DNA of 64,000 nt. Source: Streptomyces clavuligerus. GTDB lineage: Bacteria > Actinomycetota > Actinomycetes > Streptomycetales > Streptomycetaceae. The notes below the pieces were generated by a model, which was not told where the DNA came from, made no database searches, and saw nothing but the letters and a program-made list of their open reading frames with translations. Positions within the stretch are counted from its first letter, which is position 1; each line of letters begins with the position of its first letter. Shown here piece after piece: positions 9,661-18,521 of this stretch. The stretch lies in assembly GCF_005519465.1 (NCBI RefSeq), contig NZ_CP027858.1, forward strand, positions 4,278,001 to 4,342,000. The letters run 5' to 3'. A program made the translations under genes and the position numbers.

Positions 9661-10868
9661 CACCGCACTCCGGCACCGTTCCCGCCGGGGCCTGAGACAC
9701 CTCCCGGCGGCGGATGCCCGCCGGGTTCTCCTGGTGGGCTCCGTCCCGCTCCGGGGACGTCCGATGGCGGATGCCCGTCCCGCCGTGCCCCCGCCACGGG
9801 GCGGCGCCGTGCCGTGATTCCCGTCGCCGGGCCGCGCGGGCTCCGTTCGGTGCGGGCGCCTGTGGTGCCCTCGGGGAGGTCTCGGGCCGGGAGGCCCGCG
9901 CCGCTCCAGGGGGACACGGCGGCGGATGCCCACCGGGCCGTGACCCACCGCCGGGTACCGCTGTGCCGTGGCATCCGGCGCGTACCCGGTGCGGATGCCT
10001 GCCGGGGGTCTCTCGGCGCGGGCTTCCGCCCCGCTCCGCGAGGGGACGCCGATGGCGGATGCCCGTCCCGCCGTGACTCCACCGCCGGGTGCCGCCGTGC
10101 TGTGGTTCGCGTCGTCGCACCGCGCCGGGCTCCGTTCGGTGTGGACACCTGCCGTGTCCCTCGGGAGGGAGGCCCGCGACACTCCACAGCGACACCCCAC
10201 AGGGGGGACGCCCGGTGACGGATGCCCGCCGGGGTCCCCTGGTGGGTCCGCGCCGCTCCACAGGCGGGTGCCTGTCGGCTCCTCCCCGTCGGTGGGTGCC
10301 GCCGTGCCGTGGCGTCCGCCGTGCACCCGGCGCGGATGTCCGCCGGGGGCTTTCGGCGCGGGCTTCCGCCCCACTTCCCGAGGGGCCGTCCGGTGGACGG
10401 CCATGACGTCGTGACTCCGCCGCGGGGCGGCGCCGTGCCGTGATTCCCGTCGCCGGGCTTCACCCGGCGTGGCACGCGTCGTGCCCTCCGGGGAATCCCG
10501 GGCCGGGCCCGTCCCGCTCCCGAGGGGGCCGCCCGGCGGCGGACGCCCGTCGGGCGCTTTCCCCCGGTGGTGGCGCCCCGCGCGGATCGCCGCACGCGCC
10601 CGGGAGGGGGCGCGTGCAGGCCCCGCGCGGCGGTGGCCCGCCGGGCCCGGGGAGCCGCCCGTCCCAGCTCTCCCCGCGACCGGGCGGCACCGCCGCAGGC
10701 ACCCCGTACGTCCGGGCGCGAAGCCGTGGACGACCGCCGCCGGAGCCCCGTACGTCCGGGCGCGGACGCCCCGTACGGCGGGCGCCCGACCCCCGTGCGG
10801 CCCGGTCGGCGGGCCCCGTATGACAGGGACCAGCCAGGAACCGTCGCGGGAGCCGTTACGCTGGACCC
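9661..10868. repeat. 1.2-kb non-coding region built of long degenerate direct repeats
   Basis: No frame here looks like a real gene on either strand. The region is filled with diverged copies of a unit of roughly 290-340 bp. A 36-nt block beginning CGGGGCGGCGCCGTG is identical at 9797-9832 and 10423-10458. A 25-nt block beginning GATGGCGGATGCCCG is identical at 9763-9787 and 10051-10075, and a 16-nt block CGGGCTCCGTTCGGTG at 9837-9852 and 10126-10141, both with a shift of about 288. TCGGCGCGGGCTTCCGCCCC occurs at 10013-10032 and 10353-10372. Short related phrases recur throughout. The function is unknown: a decayed repetitive gene, a structured transcript, or a spacer grown by duplication. 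Confidence 0.8.
10857..10862 (+). promoter_or_regulatory. -10 element of prfB (leaderless arrangement)
   Basis: TACGCT fits the TANNNT core of a housekeeping -10 box and ends 6 nt before the GTG start of prfB, so transcription would begin at or next to the start codon. There is no convincing Shine-Dalgarno in between. The -35 box is not clear. Confidence 0.45.
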
Positions 10869-11975
10869 GTGGCAGTCGTCGATGTATCCGAAGAGCTGAA
10901 GTCCCTCTCCTCGACCATGGGGTCGATCGAGTCCGTCCTGGACCTCGACAGGATGAGGGCCGACATCGCCGTGCTCGAAGAGCAGGCCGCTGCCCCGTCC
11001 CTGTGGGACGACCCCGAGGCGGCGCAGAAGATCACCAGCAGGCTCTCGCATCTCCAGGCAGAGCTGCGCAAGACCGAGGCGCTGCGCGCCCGCATCGACG
11101 ACCTGGGTGTGCTCTTCGAGCTGGCCGAGGCCGAGGACGACGCGGACACCCTCGCCGAGGCCGAGACCGAGCTGGCCGCGGTCCGCAAGGCGCTGGACGA
11201 GATGGAGGTGCGCACCCTCCTCTCCGGCGAGTACGACGAGCGCGAGGCGCTGGTCAACATCCGGGCCGAGGCGGGCGGCGTGGACGCGTCCGACTTCGCC
11301 GAGCGGCTCCAGCGGATGTACATGCGCTGGGCCGAGCGCCACGGCTACGCCACGGAGATCTACGAGACCTCCTACGCGGAGGAGGCGGGCATCAAGTCGA
11401 CCACCTTCGTGGTCAAGGCCCCCTACGCCTACGGCACCCTCTCCGTCGAGCAGGGCACCCACCGCCTCGTGCGCATCTCGCCGTTCGACAACCAGGGCCG
11501 CCGCCAGACCTCCTTCGCGGGTGTCGAGGTGCTTCCGGTCGTCGAGCAGAGCGATCACGTCGAGATCGACGAGACCGAGCTGCGGGTGGACGTCTACCGC
11601 GCCTCCGGCCCCGGCGGCCAGGGCGTCAACACCACCGACTCCGCCGTCCGGATCACCCACATCCCCACCGGCATCGTGGTCTCCTGCCAGAACGAGCGCT
11701 CCCAGATCCAGAACAAGGCGAGCGCCATGAACGTCCTCCAGGCGAAGCTGCTCGAACGGCGCCGCCAGGAGGAGCAGGCCAGGATGGACGCGCTCAAGGG
11801 CGACGGCGGCAACTCCTGGGGCAACCAGATGCGTTCGTACGTCCTGCACCCCTACCAGATGGTCAAGGACCTGCGGACCGAGTTCGAGGTCGGCAATCCG
11901 CAGGCCGTGCTCGACGGCGAGATCGACGGCTTCCTGGAGGCCGCCATCCGCTGGCGCAGGCGCCAGGAGAAGTAG
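10869..11975 (+). CDS. prfB: Peptide chain release factor 2
   Basis: RF2 recognises UGA and UAA stop codons in the ribosomal A site and triggers hydrolysis of the finished peptide. The 368-aa product has the RF2-specific tripeptide SPF at 204-206, which reads the stop codon, and the catalytic GGQ at 249-251 ([16 protein letters not shown]). The frame is continuous, so the autoregulatory +1 frameshift seen in many bacterial prfB genes is absent, as is usual in actinobacteria. The GTG start at 10869 is 6 nt after a -10-like hexamer, suggesting a leaderless message. A perfect 21-bp hairpin follows the gene. Confidence 0.97.
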   Translation: MAVVDVSEELKSLSSTMGSIESVLDLDRMRADIAVLEEQAAAPSLWDDPEAAQKITSRLSHLQAELRKTEALRARIDDLGVLFELAEAEDDADTLAEAETELAAVRKALDEMEVRTLLSGEYDEREALVNIRAEAGGVDASDFAERLQRMYMRWAERHGYATEIYETSYAEEAGIKSTTFVVKAPYAYGTLSVEQGTHRLVRISPFDNQGRRQTSFAGVEVLPVVEQSDHVEIDETELRVDVYRASGPGGQGVNTTDSAVRITHIPTGIVVSCQNERSQIQNKASAMNVLQAKLLERRRQEEQARMDALKGDGGNSWGNQMRSYVLHPYQMVKDLRTEFEVGNPQAVLDGEIDGFLEAAIRWRRRQEK

Positions 11976-12025
11976 TCCGGACGGCCGGTCCCCGCGGACC
12001 GGCGCACCCGGTACCACCCACGGAC

Positions 12026-12072
12026 GACGGACGAGGTGCCGGGCCCCGCACGGGCCCGGCACCTCGTCCGTC
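12026..12072 (+). terminator. Strong hairpin terminator after prfB
   Basis: Perfect 21-bp inverted repeat (left arm 12026-12046, right arm 12052-12072) with a 5-nt loop CGCAC, 51 nt after the prfB stop. There is no T-run, as is common for Streptomyces terminators. It may act in both directions between prfB and the leftward zinc-ribbon gene. Confidence 0.8.
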
Positions 12073-12152
12073 GGCGTGTCCGGGAGCACGGCGACTCCGG
12101 GAGTACCCGACCGTACCCGACCGGTCACCCGGAGTGCTGGCCGCAGGGCCGC

Positions 12153-12180
12153 AAAAAGGCCCGGGGCAGCACCCCGGGCC
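12153..12180 (-). terminator. Intrinsic terminator of the zinc-ribbon gene
   Basis: Read on the minus strand this is a 9-bp perfect stem (GGCCCGGGG with CCCCGGGCC), a 5-nt loop and then TTTTT: a textbook Rho-independent terminator 24 nt after the stop codon of the leftward small gene. Confidence 0.85.
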
Positions 12181-12204
12181 CAGGACCGGCCCCGCGCGGT
12201 CTCC

Positions 12205-12396
12205 CTACGCGGTGCGCGCGGCGAGCACCGCCAGTGCCGCCACCAGTACGATCAGCAACGTCAACAGCGTGACCGGATTCAGCCCCCCGAACGGGCCCTC
12301 CTGCTGCATCCGCGCGCGGTTCGCCCGGCAGACCGGACAGCGGCCCTCGGATACCGGGGCCGCGCAGTTGGCGCACACCAGTCGGTCGTAGGTCAT
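12205..12396 (-). CDS. Small zinc-ribbon membrane protein
   Basis: A 63-aa protein. ATG 12396 is chosen because GGAGGAGAGCGC lies just before it; extending further upstream adds unlike, Arg-rich residues. Two CxxC pairs (Cys8/Cys11 and Cys20/Cys23, in VCANC and CPVC) form a probable zinc ribbon, and residues about 41-60 form one hydrophobic membrane segment (LLTLLIVLVAALAVLAA). The function is unknown. A small gene of this kind between prfB and ftsE is, as I recall, conserved in Streptomyces. It is transcribed against its neighbours and has its own terminator, so it is an independent unit. Confidence 0.85.
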   Translation of the reverse strand: MTYDRLVCANCAAPVSEGRCPVCRANRARMQQEGPFGGLNPVTLLTLLIVLVAALAVLAARTA

Positions 12397-12766
12397 GCGC
12401 TCTCCTCCTCCCGCGCGCCGGAGCCGCAGACGCGGACCGTCAGCACAGTTCTCTCCCGACAACGCTCAAGGAAACGCGACTGTTCCCCTACCACTGTGCC
12501 AGCTCCCGCGCTTTTCGGCGCGCCCCCTCCCGGGGCACCACCCCGTACGGTGATCCACTCGGCTCCCCCTCCCGGGACGCTCCACCCGGGGCTCGCCCGG
12601 GGTCCGTTCAAGGGGCGGTGTTCCGGGCCCGTACGAGGGTCCGTGGTCCGGGCCCGTGCGACCGGCCCGGTGGGACAAACCGCGCAACCCCGACCGGCGC
12701 CTGCGGTCGCGACCCTCGTTCGCGTAGTGTCACGCCCATCTACTCCCGGCTCACCGTGGTGCATCC
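12397..12766. other. Divergent intergenic region upstream of ftsE
   Basis: Gene-free stretch of 370 nt serving the leftward small membrane-protein gene and ftsE. TAGTGT at 12725-12730 is the best -10 candidate for ftsE, giving a leader of about 30 nt. Around 12600-12665 there are G/C-rich near-repeats (two copies of CCGGGCCCGTRCG). No other element is recognisable. Confidence 0.55.
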
Positions 12767-13456
12767 ATGATCCGATTCGACAATGTCTCCAAGAGCTATC
12801 CGAAGCAGAACCGGCCCGCCCTGCGCGATGTCTCGCTGGACATCGAGAAGGGGGAGTTCGTCTTCCTCGTGGGGTCGTCCGGCTCCGGAAAGTCGACCTT
12901 CCTGCGGCTGATCCTGCGCGAGGAGCGCGCCAGCACCGGCATGGTGCACGTCCTCGGCAAGGACCTCGCCCGGCTCTCCAACTGGAAGGTGCCGCACATG
13001 CGCCGCCAGCTCGGCACGGTCTTCCAGGACTTCCGGCTGCTGCCGAACAAGACCGTCGCCGAGAACGTCGCCTTCGCCCAGGAGGTCATCGGCAAGCCCC
13101 GGGGCGAGATCCGCAAGGCCGTGCCCCAGGTGCTCGACCTCGTCGGCCTCGGCGGCAAGGAGGACCGGATGCCGGGCGAGCTGTCCGGCGGTGAGCAGCA
13201 GCGCGTGGCCATCGCCCGCGCCTTCGTCAACCGGCCGATGCTGCTGATCGCCGACGAGCCCACCGGCAACCTCGACCCGCAGACCTCCGTCGGCATCATG
13301 AAGCTGCTCGACCGGATCAACCGGACCGGCACCACCGTGGTGATGGCGACCCACGACCAGAACATCGTCGACCAGATGCGCAAGCGCGTGATCGAGCTGG
13401 AGCAGGGCCGTCTCGTACGTGACCAGGCCCGCGGCGTCTACGGCTATCAGCACTGA
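12767..13456 (+). CDS. ftsE: Cell division ATP-binding protein FtsE
   Basis: The ATPase of the FtsEX complex, which sits at the cytoplasmic face of the membrane and couples ATP hydrolysis to activation of peptidoglycan hydrolases during division. The 229-aa product has a Walker [10 protein letters not shown] (36-44), the ABC signature LSGGEQQR (about 139) and a Walker B with LLIADEP (about 158), then the H-loop MATHD. Length and motifs are normal. ftsX follows after 106 nt, with a hairpin in the gap. The ATG start follows CATCC; a Shine-Dalgarno is weak. Confidence 0.96.
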   Translation: MIRFDNVSKSYPKQNRPALRDVSLDIEKGEFVFLVGSSGSGKSTFLRLILREERASTGMVHVLGKDLARLSNWKVPHMRRQLGTVFQDFRLLPNKTVAENVAFAQEVIGKPRGEIRKAVPQVLDLVGLGGKEDRMPGELSGGEQQRVAIARAFVNRPMLLIADEPTGNLDPQTSVGIMKLLDRINRTGTTVVMATHDQNIVDQMRKRVIELEQGRLVRDQARGVYGYQH

Positions 13457-13493
13457 GCCCGGCCCGGCGCCCGGCCCGGCCGCCCCGGCCGGT

Positions 13494-13521
13494 CCGGGGC
13501 CCGGTCGGCGCCGGGCCCCGG
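13494..13521 (+). other. Hairpin in the ftsE-ftsX spacer
   Basis: Left arm CCGGGGCCCGG (13494-13504) pairs perfectly with CCGGGCCCCGG (13511-13521) over a 6-nt loop. It lies between two genes whose products form one complex, so it more likely tunes mRNA stability or ftsX level than fully ends transcription. Confidence 0.55.
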
Positions 13522-13562
13522 CGGCACAAGCAGCAAGCGCAAGGAAAGGCTGAACGCACGCG

Positions 13563-14480
13563 ATGCGCGCCCAGTTCGTACTGTCGGAGATCGGCGTAGG
13601 TCTCCGCCGCAATCTCACCATGACCTTCGCGGTCATCGTCTCGGTGGCCCTGTCGCTGGCGCTCTTCGGCGGTGCGCTGCTGATGAGCCAGCAGGTCAAC
13701 ACGATGAAGGACTTCTGGTACGACAAGGTCAACGTCTCCATCTTCCTCTGCAACAAGAACGACGCCACGACCTCCCGCTCCTGCGCCAAGGGAGCCGTGA
13801 CGGATCAGCAGAAGCACCAGATCAAGGCCGATCTGGAGAAGATGGACGTGGTCGAGACCGTCCACCACGAGTCGGCCGAGCAGGCGTACAAGCTCTACAA
13901 GAAGCAGTACGGCGACACGGGCATCGCGGCCACCATCACCCCGGACCAGATGCAGGAGTCGTACCGGGTCAAGCTCAAGGACCCGGAGAAGTACCAGGTG
14001 GTGGCGTCCGCGTTCGCCCAGCGGGACGGCGTCCACCAGGTCCGGGACCAGCGGGACATCCTGGAGAACCTCTTCTCGCTGATGAACGGGATGCGGATCG
14101 CCGCGCTCTGTGTCATGGGGCTGATGCTGGTGATCGCGATGATGCTGATCGTCAACACGGTGCGGGTCTCGGCGTTCAGCCGCAGGCGTGAGACGGGGAT
14201 CATGCGGCTCGTCGGCGCGTCCAGCTTCTACATCCAGATGCCGTTCATCATGGAGGCCGCCTTCGCGGGGCTGCTCGGCGGCGCTGTCGCCTGCGGGTTC
14301 CTGCTGCTCGGCCGGTACTTCCTGATCGACAACGGGCTCGCGCTCGCCGAGAAGATGCAGTTGGTCAACTTCATCGGCTGGGACGCGGTGCTCACCAAGC
14401 TGCCGCTGGTGCTGGCGATCGGTCTGCTGATGCCCGCGCTCGCCGCCTCCATCGCGCTGCGCAAGTATCTGAAGGTCTGA
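13563..14480 (+). CDS. ftsX: Cell division permease-like protein FtsX
   Basis: Membrane partner of FtsE. The 305-aa product shows the family layout: a short cytoplasmic N-terminus, a first membrane segment at about 22-43 (FAVIVSVALSLALFGGALL), a large extracytoplasmic domain of about 130 residues that contacts the hydrolase partner, then three membrane segments in the C-terminal half with the conserved RRRETGIMRLVGAS loop. Two Cys in the external domain (near residues 61 and 73) could form a disulfide. The ATG start follows AAGGAAAGGC at good spacing. Confidence 0.96.
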   Translation: MRAQFVLSEIGVGLRRNLTMTFAVIVSVALSLALFGGALLMSQQVNTMKDFWYDKVNVSIFLCNKNDATTSRSCAKGAVTDQQKHQIKADLEKMDVVETVHHESAEQAYKLYKKQYGDTGIAATITPDQMQESYRVKLKDPEKYQVVASAFAQRDGVHQVRDQRDILENLFSLMNGMRIAALCVMGLMLVIAMMLIVNTVRVSAFSRRRETGIMRLVGASSFYIQMPFIMEAAFAGLLGGAVACGFLLLGRYFLIDNGLALAEKMQLVNFIGWDAVLTKLPLVLAIGLLMPALAASIALRKYLKV

Positions 14481-14663
14481 CGCGCCACCCGTGGAACGCC
14501 ACCCGTGGAACGTCACCGGACGGAAAGCCGCCGGACGGAATGCTGCCGGGCGGAACGCCATCGGCGGACGGCCGGACGGGAACGGCGCACCACCGCGTCC
14601 GACGATGTGACAAGCGCTCCGGGCGCCCTGCGGTCAACACCCGTGGGGCGCCTTTCGCTTGTC

Positions 14664-14669
14664 CTAGAC
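14664..14669 (+). promoter_or_regulatory. -10 element of the S41 protease gene
   Basis: TAGACT fits a housekeeping -10 box and ends 8 nt before the ATG at 14678, which implies a leaderless or nearly leaderless mRNA. The -35 box is weak. Confidence 0.55.
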
Positions 14670-14677
14670 TCGACGCC

Positions 14678-15832
14678 ATGCCGGGCCCGGACTCCCACCG
14701 CCCACGGCCCAGCGGCGCCCGTCGCGGGGCCGTGCTGACGCTGGTGTTCGCGATGGCGCTGGCCGTCGGCGCGGCGGCCGACGCGCTGCCCCGCGAGACC
14801 GGGCCCCGCACCCCCGCCGTCCACCCCGCGGGCACCACCGTCGACCGGGACACCGTCGCCCGTGCGGCGGCCGAGGCGGCGGCGGGCGGCCGATCGGGAA
14901 CGGAGGCGGCCCAGGAGGCCGTCCGGCGCGGCGGCGACCGCTGGGGCGTGGTCTACGGCGAGCGGGAGTACGAGCGTTTCCGCCGGGCGCTGGACGGCGA
15001 GTACACGGGCGTCGGGCTCTGGCCGCGCCGCTCCCGCGCCGGGGGGATCGAGGTGGTCCGGGTGCAGCCGGGCGGCCCCGCCGACCGGGCGGGCGTACGG
15101 GCCGGGGACCGGCTGCGGGCGGTCGGCGGCACGGCCGTGGACCGGTGCACGGCCGCCGAGGTGGTGGCGCTGCTGCGCGGCGAGGCCCGCACCCGTGTCG
15201 AGCTGGCCCTGGAGCGCGCGGGCCGGGCCCTGACCCGTTCCCTCACGCGGACGACGCTGTCCGCCGAGACCGTCACCGTCCGCCGGCTCGACCCCGGAGC
15301 CGTGATGATCAAGGTCGCGGCCTTCACCACGGGCACCGGTCAACGGGTGCGCGAGGCCGTGCGCCGGGCCCCGGAGGGTGCCGGGGTCCTGCTGGATCTG
15401 CGGGGGAACAGCGGCGGCCTGGTCCACGAGGCGGTCGCCGCCGCCTCCGCCTTCCTCGACGGCGGCCTGGTGGCGACCTACGACGTCCAGGGGGAGGAGC
15501 GCTCCCTCTACGCGCGGCCGGGCGGGGACACGGAGCGGCCCGTGGTCGCCCTTGTCGACGGGGGCACGATGAGCGCCGCCGAGCTGGTCACCGGGGCCCT
15601 CCAGGACCGTGGCCGGGCGGTCACCGTCGGTTCGCGCACCTTCGGCAAGGGGGCCGTGCAGATGCCGAGCGAGCTGCCCGACGGCTCGGTGGCCGAGCTG
15701 ACCGTGGGGCACTACCGCACCCCGGCGGGCCGCAGCGTCGACGGCACCGGGATCACCCCCGACCTCCCGGCGGGCGACGCCGCCGAGGACCGGGCGCGCA
15801 CCGTTCTGGACGGACTCGGCCGGACCCGGTAA
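14678..15832 (+). CDS. S41-family C-terminal processing protease (CtpA/Prc-like)
   Basis: A 384-aa exported serine protease. The ATG at 14678 gives a signal-anchor at about residues 15-35 ([20 protein letters not shown]) and sits just behind a -10 box. A PDZ domain covers about 110-195 ([28 protein letters not shown]), followed by the S41 core. The catalytic dyad is visible: Ser299 in GGTMSAAE and Lys324 in RTFGKGAVQ. Family members trim C-termini of envelope proteins. Placement next to ftsEX and before smpB is, as I recall, conserved in Streptomyces, and may link it to cell wall remodelling at division sites (inference). Confidence 0.9.
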   Translation: MPGPDSHRPRPSGARRGAVLTLVFAMALAVGAAADALPRETGPRTPAVHPAGTTVDRDTVARAAAEAAAGGRSGTEAAQEAVRRGGDRWGVVYGEREYERFRRALDGEYTGVGLWPRRSRAGGIEVVRVQPGGPADRAGVRAGDRLRAVGGTAVDRCTAAEVVALLRGEARTRVELALERAGRALTRSLTRTTLSAETVTVRRLDPGAVMIKVAAFTTGTGQRVREAVRRAPEGAGVLLDLRGNSGGLVHEAVAAASAFLDGGLVATYDVQGEERSLYARPGGDTERPVVALVDGGTMSAAELVTGALQDRGRAVTVGSRTFGKGAVQMPSELPDGSVAELTVGHYRTPAGRSVDGTGITPDLPAGDAAEDRARTVLDGLGRTR

Positions 15833-15866
15833 ACCTCTTGCGCCGGGGTGCGAAAATAAACGCACT

Positions 15867-16385
15867 ATGGCTAAGGACAACACAAAGGCCAAGAGCAAGG
15901 CCAAGGAGCAGGGTCGCAAGCTGGTCGCGCAGAACAAGAAGGCGCGGCACGACTACCACATCATCGACACCTATGAGTGCGGCATGGTGCTGACCGGCAC
16001 CGAGGTGAAGTCGCTGCGCCAGGGACGGGCGTCGCTGGTGGACGGGTTCATCCAGATCGACGGCCACGAGGCGTGGCTGCACAACGTGCACATCCCCGAG
16101 TACAGCCAGGGGACCTGGACCAACCACGCCGCGCGGCGCAAGCGCAAGCTGCTGCTGCACCGGGCGGAGATCGACAAGCTGGAGGCCAAGCTCCAGGACG
16201 CGGGCCACACGATCGTGCCGCTGTCGCTGTACTTCACGAACGGCCGGGCCAAGGTCGAGATCGCGCTCGCGAAGGGCAAGAAGGAGTACGACAAGCGGCA
16301 GACCCTGCGGGAGCGGCAGGACCGGCGCGAGGCGGACCGGGCGATGTCGTCGGCCCGCAGGCGGCAGCGGGCGGCGGCCTCCTAG
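15867..16385 (+). CDS. smpB: SsrA-binding protein SmpB
   Basis: Small basic RNA-binding protein that carries tmRNA into stalled ribosomes during trans-translation. The 172-aa product shows the family core [17 protein letters not shown] near 25, [14 protein letters not shown], the tmRNA-contact motif and the C-terminal basic tail ([17 protein letters not shown]), which reaches the empty mRNA channel. Its RNA partner ssrA lies 128 nt downstream on the same strand, so both halves of the rescue system are side by side. Confidence 0.97.
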   Translation: MAKDNTKAKSKAKEQGRKLVAQNKKARHDYHIIDTYECGMVLTGTEVKSLRQGRASLVDGFIQIDGHEAWLHNVHIPEYSQGTWTNHAARRKRKLLLHRAEIDKLEAKLQDAGHTIVPLSLYFTNGRAKVEIALAKGKKEYDKRQTLRERQDRREADRAMSSARRRQRAAAS

Positions 16386-16464
16386 CCCGGGGCGGTCTCC
16401 CGGCCGCCCGCAGCGCCATCGGTGTGCCGGAGTAAATGGCTGGCACGCGGCCCCGCCGGTCACG

Positions 16465-16470
16465 TACGAT
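16465..16470 (+). promoter_or_regulatory. -10 element for ssrA
   Basis: TACGAT, with TGGCAC at 16441-16446 as a poor -35 box 18 nt upstream. Transcription would start near 16477 and give a precursor with about 37 extra nucleotides 5' of the mature tmRNA, removed by RNase P. Confidence 0.45.
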
Positions 16471-16513
16471 GGCAACGTCCCGCACGACGGGGCACGGTTT
16501 GAAAAATCAACAT

Positions 16514-16906
16514 GGGGATGATCGGTTTCGACAGCGGATGTCGAGGCAGGGGAAGCGAGCCGAGGAAGCGGCAATGATCTCGTAAACCATATGTCGCAAA
16601 CAATAATCGCCAATTCCAAGCGCGATAACTCCGAAGCCTTCGCCCTCGCTGCCTGATAAGCAGTAGAGCGAACCTTCATTCATGGAGCGTCAGCCCGGGG
16701 ATCGATCCCGACCCGGCCCCTGGCGTCAGCTAGGGATCTTTACCCCTAGTCCCGGTCACGGGGGCTAGCGGGGACAACCAACAGTGACTGAGCCCGTCGG
16801 AGACTTGTCCGTGTGATCTCCGGGGCCGAGAAAATCACAGCGGACTGCGCTCGGAGAAGTCCTGGTTCCGCACCGTTGGACGCGGGTTCGATTCCCGCCA
16901 TCTCCA
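16514..16906 (+). ncRNA. ssrA: Transfer-messenger RNA (tmRNA, SsrA)
   Basis: About 393 nt without CCA. The 5' end GGGGATG pairs with CATCTCC near the 3' end to make the 7-bp acceptor stem (one G-U), followed by discriminator A. CCA is not encoded. The T-arm GGGTTCGATTCCC is present. The tag reading frame starts with the resume codon GCC at 16609 and encodes ANSKRDNSEAFALAA, ending in TGA at 16654 with a second in-frame stop TAA behind it. The tag end AFALAA matches the Streptomyces type and is the signal for ClpXP-type proteases. smpB lies immediately upstream. Confidence 0.97.
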
Positions 16907-16922
16907 CTCATCCCATGTGGGC

Positions 16923-16954
16923 AAAGGCCCGGCTGCCACGGCAGCCGGGCCTTT
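16923..16954. terminator. Bidirectional terminator between ssrA and the MFS gene
   Basis: A 14-bp perfect stem (AAAGGCCCGGCTGC with GCAGCCGGGCCTTT) around a 4-nt loop CACG. The A/T triplets at both stem ends give short T-runs on either strand, so it can end both the tmRNA and the convergent leftward exporter gene, whose stop codon lies 2 nt away. Confidence 0.8.
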
Positions 16955-16955
16955 G

Positions 16956-18437
16956 TCATGCCTGGCCTCGGTCGCGCCCGGCCGCCGCTCCGGCAGTTCG
17001 GGTGGGGGCGAACCGGGCCACGGCACAGCCCAGGGCCGCCGCGAGCGCCGGAAGCACATACCCGTACTCCGGCCCCAGGTGCTCCGCCGTCCAGCCGCCC
17101 GCCGCCGACCCCGCCGCGATACCGATGAGGACGGCGGTGACGGCCAGCGTCATCCCCTCGTTCAGGCGCGCGGGGGGCGTCAGCCGCTGGACGAGCGTCA
17201 GCCCGGTGACCATCGTCGGGGCTGTCGCCGCGCCCACCGCGAGCAGCGCCGCCGCCAGGGCCGGGACCGGCCCGTCCCCGAGCGCCACGAGCGGCGGCGG
17301 CACCAGCAGGGCGCACAGCGCGGCCAGGCACACCACCAGCCGCCGGTGCGGATCGCGGGCGGCGCGGACCGTCCCGTACAGCAGTCCGCAGACCGCCGAA
17401 CCGGCCGCCTGGAGACCGAGGACGAGCCCCGCGCCGGGGCCGTCGAGCAGGGCGATCGTGGACACCTCCAGCGAGCCGAAGATCACTCCGGTGGTGAGGA
17501 AGACCGCGAGCAGCGGGGGCATGCCCCCGGTCCGCAGCGGGGCGCGCCCACCGGCCCGGCGCGGGGCGGGCGGCGGCTCGGTGGCGCGCTGCGCCGCGAA
17601 GACGAGGACGCCGGTGAGCAGCAGTCCCGCCGCGACCAGGGTGCCCGCGTGCGGGGCGAGCGCCGAGCAGAGCAGCGCGGCCAGTACCGGGCCGAGCATG
17701 AAGCACAGCTCGTCGACGACCTGCTCGAAGGAGTTCGCGGTGTGCCGGGCGGCCGGGTCGTCCCGGTGGAGATGGACCCAGCGGGCGCGGGACATCCCCC
17801 CGGTGTTGGGGGTGGTGGCGGTCGCGGCGTGCGCGGCGAAGAGCGTCCAGTCGGGCAGGCCGAGCCGGACGCAGAGCACCAGCGCCAGCGAGCCGAGCAC
17901 CGCGAGCGCGGCGGCCGGGACGGCGATCCTGGCCTGCCCGTGCCGGTCCACCAGCCGTGCCGTCCAGGGGGCGAGCAGCGCGGTGGCGGCGAGTCCCGTG
18001 GCGACGACGGCTCCGGCGAGCGCGTAGGAGCCGCGCGTCGTGGCGATCATGACGACCGCGCTGACGCCGAACATGCCCATCGGGAGCCGGGCGAGCAGAC
18101 CGCCCGCGACGAAGGCGCGGACGCCGGGCGGGGCCAGAAGACGGGTGTACGGGCCCGGGGGGCGGCGCGGTCGCCGGTTCCCCTTCCCGGGTCCGTTCCC
18201 GTTCCCTCTCCCGCGCCCTCCCCCGTCCCGGTTCCCGTTCCTGTCTCCGTTTCCGGGCGGGCCGGGAAAGCCGGGAAAGCCGGGCAGGAAAACCGGTCCC
18301 TCGGCGGTCAGGCCCAGTACCGGAGCGGACCGGGCGGACGCCATCGGCGAGGCAGGCGAGGCGGACGATCTGGACGACCTGGACGAGGCGGACGGGGCAG
18401 GCGAGGCGGACGGAGCGGCGAAGGAGGGCGTCGGCAT
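16956..18437 (-). CDS. MFS transporter, probable drug exporter
   Basis: A 493-aa major facilitator protein with twelve or so hydrophobic segments beginning at about residue 95. The ATG at 18437 (MPTPSFAAP) is chosen; GTG 18446 is nearly as good and would add three residues. The first 90 residues are an unusual soluble Ser/Ala-, then Gly/Asn-rich tail (GNGDRNGNRDGGGRGRGNGN), which might instead mean that the true start is downstream. The motif LVDRHGQAR in the loop after the second/third segment is the MFS motif A equivalent. It is divergently paired with a LysR-type regulator, the usual set-up for regulator-controlled efflux. The substrate is unknown. Confidence 0.8.
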   Translation of the reverse strand: MPTPSFAAPSASPAPSASSRSSRSSASPASPMASARSAPVLGLTAEGPVFLPGFPGFPGPPGNGDRNGNRDGGGRGRGNGNGPGKGNRRPRRPPGPYTRLLAPPGVRAFVAGGLLARLPMGMFGVSAVVMIATTRGSYALAGAVVATGLAATALLAPWTARLVDRHGQARIAVPAAALAVLGSLALVLCVRLGLPDWTLFAAHAATATTPNTGGMSRARWVHLHRDDPAARHTANSFEQVVDELCFMLGPVLAALLCSALAPHAGTLVAAGLLLTGVLVFAAQRATEPPPAPRRAGGRAPLRTGGMPPLLAVFLTTGVIFGSLEVSTIALLDGPGAGLVLGLQAAGSAVCGLLYGTVRAARDPHRRLVVCLAALCALLVPPPLVALGDGPVPALAAALLAVGAATAPTMVTGLTLVQRLTPPARLNEGMTLAVTAVLIGIAAGSAAGGWTAEHLGPEYGYVLPALAAALGCAVARFAPTRTAGAAAGRDRGQA

Positions 18438-18521
18438 GGGAACCACCCTCGGTCCGGTCCCGGGGCGCGGTCCAACACCTGCCCCCGTCCCATTGACGCG
18501 CCTGTGTTGTACGTTCTGCCG
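18438..18521. promoter_or_regulatory. Divergent promoter region, MFS exporter / LysR regulator
   Basis: An 84-nt region that must hold both promoters. TTGACG at 18493-18498 is a good -35 box for the LysR gene, and TACGTT at 18510-18515 resembles a -10 box ending 6 nt before its GTG, though the spacing of 11 is too short for both to act together. A LysR-type site is expected here; I see no clean T-N11-A palindrome. Confidence 0.45.

Noticed and set aside
9661..10868. Repetitive proteins encoded on either strand in the repeat region
   Set aside because: All frames give Arg/Gly/Pro/His-rich text without start-site support, and the same repeat is read in different frames by different copies, which argues against selection on a protein.
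10869..11975. Programmed +1 frameshift in prfB
   Set aside because: The gene is open in one frame from GTG to stop with no internal in-frame TGA, so the autoregulatory frameshift is absent.
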